The translations under genes and the position numbers were made by a program. Positions 11,959-22,159 of a stretch of DNA of 64,000 nucleotides are shown in pieces (within the stretch, counting starts at the first letter, position 1; every line of letters starts with the position of its first letter). The notes under the pieces are model-generated. The model saw only the letters and a program-made list of their open reading frames with translations. It was not told the origin of the DNA and did no database searches. Origin of the DNA: Cercis canadensis (lineage: Eukaryota; Streptophyta; Magnoliopsida; Fabales; Fabaceae); assembly GCA_003255065.1 (NCBI GenBank), contig QAOA01002492.1, forward strand, positions 49,828 through 113,827, written 5' to 3'.

Positions 11959-11976
11959 CTTGGGAGGCAACCCAAG
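11959..11976 (+). other. Conserved hairpin just downstream of pol (element B)
   Basis: CTTGGG-AGGCAA-CCCAAG forms a perfect 6-bp stem with a 6-base loop, 42 bases after the pol stop. The core TTGGGAGGCAACCCAA recurs at the same place in element F (59412-59427). Function unknown. A structured RNA signal is an inference. Confidence 0.6.
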
Positions 11977-12089
11977 TTTTTAACCCTCTGTCTTTACTTA
12001 CTTTTAGTTGATTTCCCTATGTTTTTGTTTTTGTTTTTCTTTCATGTCATTATTGTTCACTAAGTTTCATTTTTGGCATGCTAGGATAG

Positions 12090-12550
12090 AACATGGCCAT
12101 GTCTTGACCCGTGTAAAGAAGGCAGAGAGTTCAGGAGGATAACACTGCCTGGAACATGGCCGTGTCTTCACCTGTGTGCACCATACAAAGAGCTAAGGGG
12201 AGATACACAGGCACACACATGGTTGTGGCAACGAACGTTCAGACCTCACAGACAATCCAATAGGAAGAAACGGTGAGTAACACGGTTGTGTTTATCCCCA
12301 TGTCACTTACTCAGAGTTAATCATCAAGAGACATGGCCATGTGTTGTCTCAGGTAAGTCTTTAAAATTGCCAAGTCACAAACACGGCCGTGTTGGTACCG
12401 TGTGACTTACAGAAGTATCTCTACCTCGAACATGGCCTAAGACATGGGGAAGTCACCCCCGTGTTACTTAAACACCCCACATGTCATCCTCCCGTGTCAC
12501 TCCCACAAGCCCAACACGCCCACACCACACGGCCGTGTTGTGGCTGTGTC
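12090..12550 (+). repeat. GC-palindrome cluster between pol and env-like ORF (element B)
   Basis: Repeated imperfect palindromes built on ACACGGCCGTGT, often followed after 3-7 bases by a half-site CCGTGT. Copies include ACATGGCCATGT near 12091 and 12332, AACACGGCCGTGTTGG near 12380, and CACACGGCCGTGTTG near 12527. Many copies show TG/CA in place of CG, as expected from deamination. The same motif clusters in this element's own LTR at 17057-17344. Confidence 0.75.
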
Positions 12551-13926
12551 ATTCAAACCTTTTAAAAATCCCAGTTCGGGGGTAATTTCCTTACTTCAGA
12601 AAATCCTTATTTCTCTCATTCTTCTTCAAATCCCTAGCTATTTTGGCACATCCCCACCTATTTCTGGCCAAATCCCCTTAACAATTTCATCAATTTCGAA
12701 CAAGCTTGGATACTTTTGTCCACTTACAGGTATGTATTCTTCCGTCACCATAGCTCTATCTCTGATTGATGGATTGAGTGGTTATTGATACAGGATTGTT
12801 ACTTTTATATAGTCAGAACATGCTCTATTTAGAATTATTATGCCAATTCTGTATGATGTTAGGGAGTTTCTCCACTTGTCTTAGACTTACCATTCTTGTG
12901 AGCATGCCCTTGGTCACCATTGCTATTTTCTGGTAGGAATTGAAATTCAGATTGTCCACTGTTAGTGTCAAATTGCTTATGCATCAATTCTTGCTGAGGG
13001 ACTGGCTGTTTTATTGGGATGTTTGTGATAAAATGCCATTGAAGAAGTAGTCTTATTGAAATTCTTATTACTGTGATGCTGCCATTGCTATTTGCTGTGG
13101 GTTTTGCCAATTTCCTGGAATTTGTGGATGTTTTTGTGTTGACTAACACTACTATGGAATTTGATGTTTTTGCATGATTGCCTGTGGGTACTGTTATTGT
13201 TAAATTCTTGTCGTGGGACTTGTGAATTTACTAAAAATTGCTCATTCTTGTGCTTTTAACATTGCTGTGGGGAATTTGAATTTGCTACAATTATAGTGTG
13301 CTATGAGCAGCATTACTGGTTTATAGGGAAATTTCTATTGTGCTATGGCCAGTGATTGAATTTTTAATGAAGGATTTGCTATTGATCACCGTCATTGGGA
13401 ACTTGTTGTTTGTGAGGCATTTGTTTTGCTAATTGATACAGTCAATTACTTTTGCATGACATTAAGACCTTGGTTTGAAATACTGTTATCTTGCACTTCC
13501 CATTCCTGTAGCCACTATCCTTGATTTAGTGATGTGGATTCTGTTAATTTACTGGAAATGGTTCATTGTGAGAATGACTGCTGTTAAGTTATTGTTCATG
13601 TGGAATTGGTATTTAGATTGCTTAATTGCTGCAGGAATGAATTGATATTGTTTCTGTTAATATTGTGTTGATTGACTGTGGGATTTGATGCTGGTTCATT
13701 ATTGCTATGGGGAATTTGCTGATATTGAGGGATGTTAACTCTTGCTGTGGAACTGGATTTTGCTAACTGTTAACATGGGAATTGCTAGTAATAGGCTATC
13801 TAATTGCTCGATAATAGTGCAATTGGATTGTGCATGCATTTTTTGTATATATGGTGCCAATTATGTGTACACCATTTTCCATGCTTTGTGATTCACTTGG
13901 TTAATTTGTCTTTACAGGAAACCAAT
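12551..13926 (+). other. Candidate internal promoter and intron ahead of the env-like ORF
   Basis: After the palindrome cluster comes a TATA-like run (CTTTTAAAAATCC near 12556) and a pyrimidine-rich stretch. Then a good splice donor, ACAG|GTATGT, gives an intron start at 12730. The stretch to 13917 is T-rich and full of degenerate repeats of TTGCTGTGGGGAATTTG, without coding content. It ends in TTTGTCTTTACAG|G, a strong acceptor (intron end 13917), nine bases before the ATG at 13927. A spliced subgenomic env-like RNA is known for the Athila-lineage barley element BAGY-2. Use of these sites here is inferred. Confidence 0.5.
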
Positions 13927-15246
13927 ATGACAAAGCGCACTGATGACGCACAGCCACGCTGGGAGAAGTTGCAACCGCGGAAGAACCGTCCGAACCCTCT
14001 GGAGTCCCCTTCTCCTCTAGCGAAGAAGAAAAGATTAGGGGCCACTGATACATCCGTCCACCCATTCCTCCAATTTCAAGGTGCAGAGCATAAGGAGAGA
14101 TTAGCCAAACTCTCCACCAAATCGTTTGAACCTAGCCGATACCCAGTATGGCTAGTGTTGCATGAGCTCGGGCTTGAAGACAAGGTTAGACAGCTCCTAA
14201 GTCCAGGCCAATGGAGCAGTGTCTTCGAGCTCCAAGAACCAACATACAGAGAACTCACGTTGGAGTTTCTCGCCACAGTGGAGATAAACACCACGTTCAC
14301 AGATTCTAACATCACGTGGTATGAGCCAAACACGATAAAGTTTTGTTTCAGCTCATTCATGCATAGCATGAATCTTCAGGAGTTCACCGAGGTAGCAGGG
14401 CTAGCGGGACAGCCACTTATTGGACTCCAGGCGAAGGACACCTACCAACTGGACTGGACCTTCACCAGAGCAGACCCGGCAGAATGCTGGAAGGAAGTGA
14501 GCATTGAAGCCACTTATGAAGCTAAACGGTCCAAGGCATCCACCCTCCGTTCACTAGCACTCAGATACATCCACAAGCTTCTAGTAAACTCGTTGAACGC
14601 AAGAAGGGAGAGCACAAGAGTAGTGAGCAAGAGGGACCTATTCTATCTCCAGTGCATACGGGAGAAAAAGCACTGCCACCTCGGATATGCCTTCCTACAA
14701 TTGGTGAAGGGTTACCTGCAACGAGGCAACTTCGGAGCCATTGGTGGTGCCTCTGTTATCACACGACTAGCCAGGCATTTGGATGTCATGGGTGACAAGG
14801 CTACCCTCACTGTCGCTTGCCGCCCTTTACCGCTGGGGATGGATACCCTGAAGGCAATGGGGATGGCAGAGCGCTGCACTGACGCACAAGGCACCTACTT
14901 CGCTCTAGCCAGTGCTCTACAACGAGCTGTACCTGGAAGTCCACAAACGGAGGAGCCATGCATGGATGCACTTGAGGTCCCCGTCACTGAGACACCCTGG
15001 TCAGAGGAACAACCAACGACTGGGCCAAGCACATTTGCACCTTCCACTTCACAACCATATCCTAGTGTCTCGTCCACTTCAGCTAACGAGGAAGACAGGA
15101 AACCAACACCTCTTGAAAGGCAGTTGGCTCGGACCGAAGTTGAGGTAGATGGCACAAGGACCCAAGTCAACCATCTCATTTTGGACAACCGCAGGGAGCG
15201 ACATCATAGACATCAGTGGATGTCCTATGAGCTGGCACATCACTAG
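13927..15246 (+). CDS. Element B env-like-position ORF (Athila ORF-1-like protein)
   Basis: An uninterrupted 439-codon ORF, the longest coding frame in the window, between pol and the 3' LTR. The start at 13927 (MTKRTDDAQPRW) is chosen because it lies just after a splice-acceptor-like site; the frame is open back to 13804 but that part looks like intron. The N-terminus is basic and Pro-rich with KKKR near residue 37. The central part (SRYPVWLVLHELGLED, TYRELTLEFLATVE) resembles the plant Athila ORF-1 family seen in many such elements. The C-terminus is Ser/Pro/Thr-rich and then coiled-coil-like. I see no signal peptide or clear membrane segment, so a true envelope role is not supported. It is markedly more GC-rich and better preserved than the pol ahead of it. 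Confidence 0.8.
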   Translation: MTKRTDDAQPRWEKLQPRKNRPNPLESPSPLAKKKRLGATDTSVHPFLQFQGAEHKERLAKLSTKSFEPSRYPVWLVLHELGLEDKVRQLLSPGQWSSVFELQEPTYRELTLEFLATVEINTTFTDSNITWYEPNTIKFCFSSFMHSMNLQEFTEVAGLAGQPLIGLQAKDTYQLDWTFTRADPAECWKEVSIEATYEAKRSKASTLRSLALRYIHKLLVNSLNARRESTRVVSKRDLFYLQCIREKKHCHLGYAFLQLVKGYLQRGNFGAIGGASVITRLARHLDVMGDKATLTVACRPLPLGMDTLKAMGMAERCTDAQGTYFALASALQRAVPGSPQTEEPCMDALEVPVTETPWSEEQPTTGPSTFAPSTSQPYPSVSSTSANEEDRKPTPLERQLARTEVEVDGTRTQVNHLILDNRRERHHRHQWMSYELAHH

Positions 15247-15577
15247 TGGGTTCAATCCACTCTTCAAATGATGTGTCAGTCTTTGGGACTCCAGCCTCGA
15301 CCGTCGCCTTGACCGCTTATCTTCCAGGAGCCAGCAAAAGATGCCGACACGACCCCTACGGTTGAGCATATTCGCCCACCGTGCACTTCGTCCCGAGCAC
15401 CATGGTCTGACTCTCCACCTGCACCGCCAACCAACCAACCTTCTAGAGAACCACCAAGGGAGAAGTTTACCATTTTTTCTAGTTTTTCTCTTTCTGCTTT
15501 TCACTCTTTATTGGTTATGGTTATGCATTTTTCCCTTACATGTTGTGTGATGATTTAGTTGTCTATTTTCCTTGCAG
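15247..15577 (+). pseudogene. Read-through remnant of the env-like ORF C-terminus
   Basis: Past the TAG at 15244-15246 the same frame continues with a plausible coding stretch (WVQSTLQMMCQSLGLQP) and then a Pro-rich tail, with another in-frame TGA near 15318. The ORF may once have been longer. A second acceptor-like site (TATTTTCCTTGCAG) ends at 15577. Confidence 0.4.
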
Positions 15578-16340
15578 GCTCTGTTCATGTTTAACCAGAT
15601 TTAACGCACCAATCATTGGCCACTTCAGGACTCTCATACCTCAGGGAGTATTCTTCCTTTTATCTATCTAGCTATTCATTGAGGACAATGCATGCTTCAA
15701 GTGTGGGGGGTATACTTATATAATTGTTGCTTTAGGTTTATGCATTTGAGTCCTGAAGCATTGAAAATGGGAACATTGTGTCTTTGGAATGAAATTCCTG
15801 GAGAAATTTCTAGATGACTATTTTTGAATTGTTGATTAAATTTTTGTGCTGAGTACTCTACTTTGAAGTTTGGTGCATTATGAAGTAACTGTTTAAGTGT
15901 AATGGACTTAGGAGTGCTGGAATTTAATTTATACCTACTAAGCTTAAAATATCTAGTTNGCTCTGTTCATGTTTAACCAGATTTAACGCACCAATCATTG
16001 GCCACTTCAGGACTCTCATACCTCAGGGAGTATTCTTCCTTTTATCTATCTAGCTATTCATTAAGGACAATGCATGCTTCAAGTGTGGGGGGTATACTTA
16101 TATAATTGTTGCTTTAGGTTTATGCATTTGAATCCTGAAGCATTCAAAATGGGAACATTGTGTCTTTGGAATGAAATTCCTGGAGAAATTTCTAGATGAC
16201 TATTTTTGAATTGTTGATTAAATTTTTGTGCTGAGTACTCTACTTTGAAGTTTGGTGCATTATGAAGTAACTGTTTAAGTGTAATGGACTTAGGAGTGCT
16301 GGAATTTAATTTATACCTACTAAGCTTAAAATATCTAGTT
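15578..16340 (+). repeat. 381-bp direct duplication around a single N (likely assembly artefact)
   Basis: 15578-15958 and 15960-16340 are the same 381 bases with about three differences, separated by one N at 15959. The copies abut exactly. This is the form expected of two contig ends that overlap but were not merged. Confidence 0.85.
15684..15712 (+). promoter_or_regulatory. Upstream polypurine-tract-like site (element B)
   Basis: GAGGACAATG, then CTTCAAGTGTGGGGGG, closely resembles the true polypurine tract of this element at 16836-16848, but lies about 0.75 kb upstream once the artefact is removed. It is copied at 16066-16094 by the artefactual duplication. It could be a second plus-strand primer site. 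Confidence 0.45.
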
Positions 16341-16835
16341 AGAATACCTTGTGCTGGAAAGTGGTATTTTGCTATTGCATATTAACAAAAAAAAATTCTA
16401 AGTGCATTTAAGTGTTTTCAAGTTGTGAATCAATGTGAGCATAGTGGGACCCTGCTCCTCTACCTTCTGTTCTTGAAACTGGAAAAGAGTATAAGCATGC
16501 CAATGAAGCATAACTAGTTGAATGTGGATCGCAGGCAATGACTGGATACCATATCCTAGAACCTCAAACTGTGCATGAAAAGGAAAAAAAGTTTTCATCT
16601 TAGAAAGTACAGTAATAAAAAGCACAAGGTAATTCTCTCTAGATACTGAGAGTGTAGCTAAGGCAAACTGTGATGCAATGACTGGGTTCATAAACTGAAA
16701 TAGAAACTGAATAATGTAGCTGCTCAGTGTAGGGTACCTTGCATAAATTTTTGTAGAAATTGAATTGTCTGTCTAGGGAGAGCACTTGAGGAACATGTTC
16801 TAGTTTAAATTGCTTGAGGACAAGCAAATGTTCAA
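16341..16835 (+). other. Element B 3' untranslated region
   Basis: Non-coding stretch between the duplicated segment and the polypurine tract. It ends with GCTTGAGGACAAGCAAATG, an Athila-typical lead-in. No gene seen. Confidence 0.6.
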
Positions 16836-16848
16836 GTGTGGGGGAATT
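16836..16848 (+). promoter_or_regulatory. Polypurine tract of element B
   Basis: GTGTGGGGGAATT directly precedes the TG of the 3' LTR. It would prime plus-strand DNA synthesis. Confidence 0.8.
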
Positions 16849-17056
16849 TGATACCTGTCTTTCAGGACTGTAAAAATCATGCTTTAATATTGAATTACTG
16901 CTTACATTATGAATAAATTCTAACTAAACATGGTATTTAACCCATGGATTGATATTGTCAGGTAGTAATATGTTTGATCATGCAAAAGGGAGAATTTTGA
17001 AGCAATACAAGAAGCAAAGTGCAAGGAAACCAATCTCATACGAAGTTTTGATAAGG

Positions 17057-17344
17057 ACATGGGCATGCACACAGTCGTGTTGCTCCCGTGTCTACCCCCT
17101 AGAAGCTGCTGCTCAAGCTTATTGACAAACACGACCAAGACAAAATCAGACACGGCTGTGTGTGAAGCCGTGTTAAGTAGGCAGAGTGTACAAAAGGAGA
17201 CACACGGACCATGTCTGAGGAACACGGGCAGAGACAAGAGAAGAACACGGCCGTGTCTGGTCCCGTGTTCGATGACCAAGAAAGCACCTTAAGTGAGACA
17301 ACCAAGTTCTGAAATAAGACACGGTCGTGTCAAAGCCATGTTTG
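17057..17344 (+). repeat. GC-palindrome cluster in U3 of element B LTR
   Basis: Copies include AACACGGCCGTGTC near 17245 followed by CCCGTGTTC, GACACGGCTGTGTG near 17152 followed by CCGTGTT, and GACACGGTCGTGTC near 17318. The cluster ends about 40 bases before the TATA box. Confidence 0.75.
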
Positions 17345-17380
17345 AGCCATTTCTGATGAGAAGACCTAATTCCACATTAG

Positions 17381-17390
17381 TATAAATAGG
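17381..17390 (+). promoter_or_regulatory. TATA box of element B LTR
   Basis: TATAAATAGG, a near-perfect plant TATA box, just downstream of the U3 palindrome cluster and upstream of the probable R region. Confidence 0.7.
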
Positions 17391-18284
17391 AATCTAATGC
17401 AGGGGATTAGGGGGCCGTAGTTGGGAAGAAAAGGAGGAGAGGAGCTAGAGCACGAGGAGGAATAATTGGGACTCGATCTACATCTAGTTTTTCTTCTTTT
17501 TATCCTATGTTGAATTTTATCTGCTTCATGTTCTTGAATTCAGTCATGAATAGCTAAACTCTTTGTGTTAGGGGTTTGATGTAATTCGTTTGTGATGAGG
17601 TTTCAAGATTGAATGAACTTGTTTTAGTACAATTCTTATTGTTGAATGGAATTTACTGTTATTAATGCGTTTGAATGACTGACCTCCATTTGAATAGTTA
17701 AAGATTCGTTTTGATGCTAGGAATAGTAAGATATGAATATGCTTCTGTGAATTCTGTCCTAAATTGAGTTAATCTAAGAATAGATAACTTAGTTTATGTG
17801 GTCTTGAATTAATTTTCTAGAGCTTAATCACCTAGACAAGTTAATTATGTCAAGGAATTGGACAATTAATTGGGATAGGAAGGATTTTTTCACCAAGGGA
17901 TTGGGTTCGATCACATTAGGGAAAGTAGCCAACAACAAAGGAATTGTAACTGGAATGATTAGTTCAGTACTGATCCAAAGGTTACTTTGTCTATGAAGTA
18001 ACCAAATTTGCAAGCGAATGAAATCAACCCCTAACCTTTTCATTCTTATCATCAATCTCACAGTTAAATTGTTATTTAAGTTGTTTACGTAATCATTTGA
18101 CTTTTGTTACTTATTTAATTACAATAGTCATTTTTAGGCTGCCTTCAATCGAAAGTGTTTATTCTTCCAAATAGAACCAGTATTGGAGAAATTGGTAGTT
18201 GTTTGCGTTAATCCCTGAGGACGATACTTTACTCATCTATTACTACTTGTGTGACTCGGTACACTTGCCGAAAAAAGTCCATCA

Positions 18285-18585
18285 ACGAAGTTCTATGTCT
18301 GGTGATAAGGACCGGCTCAAAGCTAGTCAAACTCCAAGCCCACTAGCCAATCAACAACGTGCCACATCTTCAGCACAACAAGGGGCCACTAGTTCAGCTC
18401 TACAACTACTATAAATACACGCAGAATGCAGTCTAACAGGTAACTGGTCAGAACTATTCCTAGACTGGATTATCTTTCTTATCACGTACCTATACTAGCT
18501 TAAGCATCAGAGAGCCTTTCTCGGCCCACTGCTGAGCTTGGCTTATTGCAGGTACATCCAGCTCGAACATTTCTGGCATCAACAA
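18285..18585 (+). repeat. Truncated 5' LTR of element C
   Basis: Sequence between element B's LTR and the primer site. It contains a TATA box (TATAAATA at 18410-18417) and ends TTTCTGGCATCAACA. The 5' part of the LTR is missing, presumably on the other side of element B, outside the window. Confidence 0.65.
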
Positions 18586-18587
18586 TT

Positions 18588-18605
18588 GGCGCCGTCTGTG
18601 GGAAA
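18588..18605 (+). promoter_or_regulatory. Primer binding site of element C
   Basis: TGGCGCCGTCTGTGGGAA, two bases after the LTR end. This sequence is common in plant Tat-type elements. I do not assign the tRNA with certainty. Confidence 0.7.
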
Positions 18606-18635
18606 CAATTTAGATCCCATATTTTTTTTTCATCA

Positions 18636-20018
18636 TGGTAAATACCCGAAACAACGCCTATATGTCTCTTCCACCAGGTGGGTGGCTACAACGTAGTCCT
18701 ACCCCATAGGAGAGCAATAGCAACCAGGAAGATACTGATCCTCAACAACTACGGGAACATAATCTCCACCTAGAAGTAGCCTTGCAACATGAGCGCTAGC
18801 ATCGAAGAAGGGTGCCTACCCAATCTACTGAGATAGAAACAGCCTTGACCCCATCTTTTTTTCATCACCCAACAAACATTTTTACCAGAGGTCACCCCAA
18901 CCTTACCTACATTGGTACCCCCACCCACCAATTTACCCACATCCCTCTCTCTATACACCTTAAGCCGACTACACACAATATGATCCTTTTAATGACATAC
19001 CTCGCCCACCCTAGTCTGGAGCAAGCTACGCCCAAGGCTACCCACCAAATCACAGTTATCAACCTGCTACTCATTACGACTTAGGGGATGGATCACACTT
19101 ATTCACCATGCACATAATGAGCACTCCAATACCCAAGAATTTTTGTCCCCCAACGCAACTTGAGGCATATGATGGTACCACGGATCCCCAAGAGCACTTG
19201 ACTCTATTCCGATCGGCTATGTTGCTCACGAATGCCCTAGACCCAATTATGTGCAAAGCATTTCCTGGCACATTAAAAAAGACAGCATTTTATGGTTCTC
19301 CTCCCTCAAGCCATGACTCATAAACAACTTTCGTGATCTTTCATCTCAGTTCTTGGCCCACTTCTCGACCAGTCGCTCCCATCTCAAAACCTCTACATCC
19401 CTTATAAATCTTAAGCAAGAAGTCAATAAACCATTCAAAGACTACTTGACCAGATTTACCAAAGAGTCAATCCAGATAAAAAACTTAAGTGGTGATGTTG
19501 CTATTCATGCTATAATGGCTAGACTATGAACCAGTGAATTCACTGCTTCTCTGGCTAAGAAACCACCTCTTAATCTAGATGACTTATTAGTGAGAGTGGA
19601 CAAATACATTAGAATGGAAGAGATAAATGCTGCTAAAAAGAAAAATGAAACCTCGTAGTAAGATTTTTGAAAAGACCAAGGAGTGTCATAAGGAAGAAAA
19701 GATGAAAGAAGAAGAGGAGGAGAACAACGAGGTCCGCCACCAGGAAAATATCGAAACTATACTCCCCTAAATCAAACTTAGGGAAAAATATTGGGTGCGA
19801 TCTACCAGACAGACCTCCTCAACCCACCTAAGCCTCGACCAAAATTTCAACACCCAAGTTTGACCAATAGCAAGTACTGTGCATATCATAGAGAATTTGG
19901 TCACCTCACCAATGACTGTGTTGATCTAAAAGATGAAATTAAACAATTAATAAGGAGAGGCAAGCTGGCAAGATTCATGGCTAGGGGTCCTAAGAAACAA
20001 TATGAAAGAAGGAACTAA
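18636..20018 (+). pseudogene. Element C gag, broken
   Basis: ATG at 18636 (MVNTRNNAY), then frames disrupted by stops and indels. Recognisable Tat gag blocks follow: FCPPTQLEAYDGTTDPQEHL near 19142-19200, FPGTLKKTAFYGSPP, then in another frame FLAHFSTSRSHLKTSTSL and PFKDYLTRF. The knuckle-like motif YCAYHREFGHLTNDC lies near 19876-19920 and is followed by LKDEIKQLIRRGKLARF. Gag forms the particle shell. At least five stops make it non-functional. Confidence 0.8.
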
Positions 20019-20324
20019 GGAAATTAAACTGGGGAAAAAGAAAGGAGCCAATCCTCGATAATGAGAAGATCCTCACAACAAGCTCAACATGGTCAACATG
20101 GTCGACAACACCCCTCACCTCAAAGGCAACAAAGAGAAGAACCACACCTAGTAGCAGGTGTTATAACTACAATAGCCGAAGGATTTGTTGGAGGGGGACT
20201 TACCTCTTCGTCTAGAAAAAGATACAGAAGGGCGATGATGAATGTGGCAAGCCCAATAAGAAAGCCCATTATTGGTTTTAGCAAAGAAGACTATTAGGGC
20301 ATTTAGTGAAATCACGATGACCCT

Positions 20325-20702
20325 ATGGTAATTATGGCGATGATCTTTAATTGGGAAGTCCACAAGGTACTAGTTGATCAAGGAAGTTTAGCCGACATAC
20401 TGTACTATGAAACATTTAAAGGTCTTGGAATTCCATATTCTGAAATTCAGTCCTTTCCAGGAACTCTAGTTGGATTCTCAGGTAAGACGGTGCATGTAAA
20501 GGGATATGTTAAGTTGTGGGTAACCTTAGGCCAATCTCCGGACATAGTTTCCATATTTGTTCAATTTCTGATAGTAGACTGTGAGTCAGCATATACTGCA
20601 CTCCTTGGGAAACCTGCACTCAATGAAGCAAGAGCAATAGTGTCTACACCACATCTTACAATGAAGTTCCCCACCAAGGAAAGTCGGGTAGGTGTGGTCT
20701 AA
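20325..20702 (+). pseudogene. Element C aspartic protease
   Basis: A 125-codon frame with VHKVLVDQGSLADILYYET (active-site Asp in VDQGS; the family usually has DxGSSADIL), FPGTLVGFSGKTVHVKGYV, and FLIVDCESAYTALLGKPAL. It covers most of the Tat-type protease. The start ATG is simply the first in frame; in the element this is part of a polyprotein. It ends about 100 bases before the L insertion. Confidence 0.8.
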
Positions 20703-21506
20703 GCCCAACAAGAAGTAGCAAGAAAATGTTATAGTGTGAGTTTGAGAATTGAAGAACATATGGCAAGTAAGTCAAAAGCAAGCACACCTCACAATGTTAT
20801 GTATACCTGTCACAACGTACCTGAAGGTCACTACGACGCAAATGGCGAAATAAAAAAAGATTTAAGTTTTCGAAATGAAAACTCTGGAGTCGCCGCCAAT
20901 TGTATTAAGAAAATAGGGAACAATTGAAAAACCATTTTTTTATTTATTAAATAATAAAAAACATTGGTTTGTGAATCAGAGAGGGTTCGGGAGTCTATTT
21001 ATGCATGGGGAAGGTGTTAGGCACTCCACAGCATCCGTCTAAAGATGATTACCCTAAATTAGTTATGCAAATAGAATATGACCAAAAATGTATATTTTAT
21101 TTGCCCCAGAATAATAAATTCATTACAAGAATATCTGATAAAAATAAGAACCCAGAATTTAAACGTGCAATGTATGAATTATCTACCGAGACCTAAATCC
21201 TTCCACCCCTTCATCGCACGAAGCGCCCATCCAGGGTGGCGCTACCTTCACCTAGATCAGATAGAGAAAGGCATCCCATATAGGACTGACTCGCCCTATC
21301 CTCCCATGATAAATGAAAGGGCATGTGAATACTACGCGACACAGATATATTTTTACATGCAATGCAAATGCATGACTTTAAATATTACAAAACTTGTCTC
21401 AAAATCTAAGTACTAAGAAATTTTTAATTACATACAAAAATAAAAAAAAGAGATAAATAAAACAACGTTCTTGCTCCACGCTTGCATCTAGATATATTCC
21501 AGTTGG

Positions 21507-22159
21507 GCTTTCCAATTTACTTGTACTCATAATTACCATGAATTATGTCCGATGATGGTCATATGTACAAAACATAAAGTAGGCAAGACTTAAAGACTTA
21601 TGGTTCTTAAGAGACAAAACTGAGAGTGAACTAGAGCCAAAACTTAGAATGAACTAGAAATGAAAAAATTCTAAAAATTATATACAATTGAAGCCACATA
21701 TTCTACGGTTTTAATAAAATCAAAATTACTTAATTTGAATTTGTACAACTTCAGAAAAAAAAAATGAAAGACTGAACACTGCCAGAGATAAGGCATCAGT
21801 GTCAGTGCAACCTTAAGAAGCTAAGTTCAAACNGCTTTCCAATTTACTTGTACTCATAATTACCATGAATTATGTCCGATGATGGTCATATGTACAAAAC
21901 ATAAAGTAGGCAAGACTTAAAGACTTATGGTTCTTAAGAGACAAAACTGAGAGTGAACTAGAGCCAAAACTTAGAGTGAACTAGAAATGAAAAAATTCTA
22001 AAAATTATATACAATTGAAGCCACATATTCTACGGTTTTAATAAAATCAAAATTACTTAATTTGAATTTGTACAACTTCAGAAAAAAAAAATGAAAGACT
22101 GAACACTGCCAGAGATAAGGCATCAGTGTCAGTGCAACCTTAAGAAGCTAAGTTCAAAC
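21507..22159 (+). repeat. 326-bp direct duplication around a single N (likely assembly artefact)
   Basis: 21507-21832 and 21834-22159 are nearly identical (one difference noticed), separated by N at 21833. Confidence 0.85.

Larger units (their letters stand above)
6669..18284 (+). mobile_element. Element B: Athila-type Ty3/gypsy retrotransposon with env-like ORF (5' end outside window)
   Basis: The order is gag (beginning abruptly at the element A junction), protease, RT, RNase H, integrase, a long non-coding post-pol region, an uninterrupted ORF in the env-like position, a 3' UTR, a polypurine tract, and a 3' LTR ending near 18284. The 5' LTR, leader and start of gag must lie left of position 1, beyond element A. 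gag-pol carries many stops and frameshifts. The element appears to lie inside the LTR remnant of element C, because Tat-type LTR sequence begins directly after 18284. Confidence 0.9.
16849..18284 (+). repeat. 3' LTR of element B
   Basis: Begins TGATACCTGTC right after the polypurine tract and ends near AAAAAGTCCATCA, about 1.44 kb. The late part (CCTGAGGACGATACTTTACTC, then CGGTACACTTGCCG) is the usual 3' end of Athila-type LTRs. U3 holds the palindrome cluster, followed by a TATA box. The exact right end is set by comparison with elements A and F and by the change to Tat-type sequence. Confidence 0.82.

Noticed and set aside
12444-12788. 114-codon ORF after pol of element B
   Set aside because: Crosses the palindrome cluster and candidate splice donor; no conserved domain, and no matching frame in element F.
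13927-15246. True retroviral envelope gene
   Set aside because: Position fits, but I see no signal peptide, cleavage site or membrane anchor; better described as Athila ORF-1-like.
15578-16340. Genuine 381-bp tandem duplication
   Set aside because: An N lies exactly at the junction and six other N sites show the same pattern; assembly artefact is more likely.
17059-17292. 77-codon ORF in the LTR and its antisense partners (16920-17305)
   Set aside because: They follow from CG-rich palindromes in U3; both strands are open because of symmetry.
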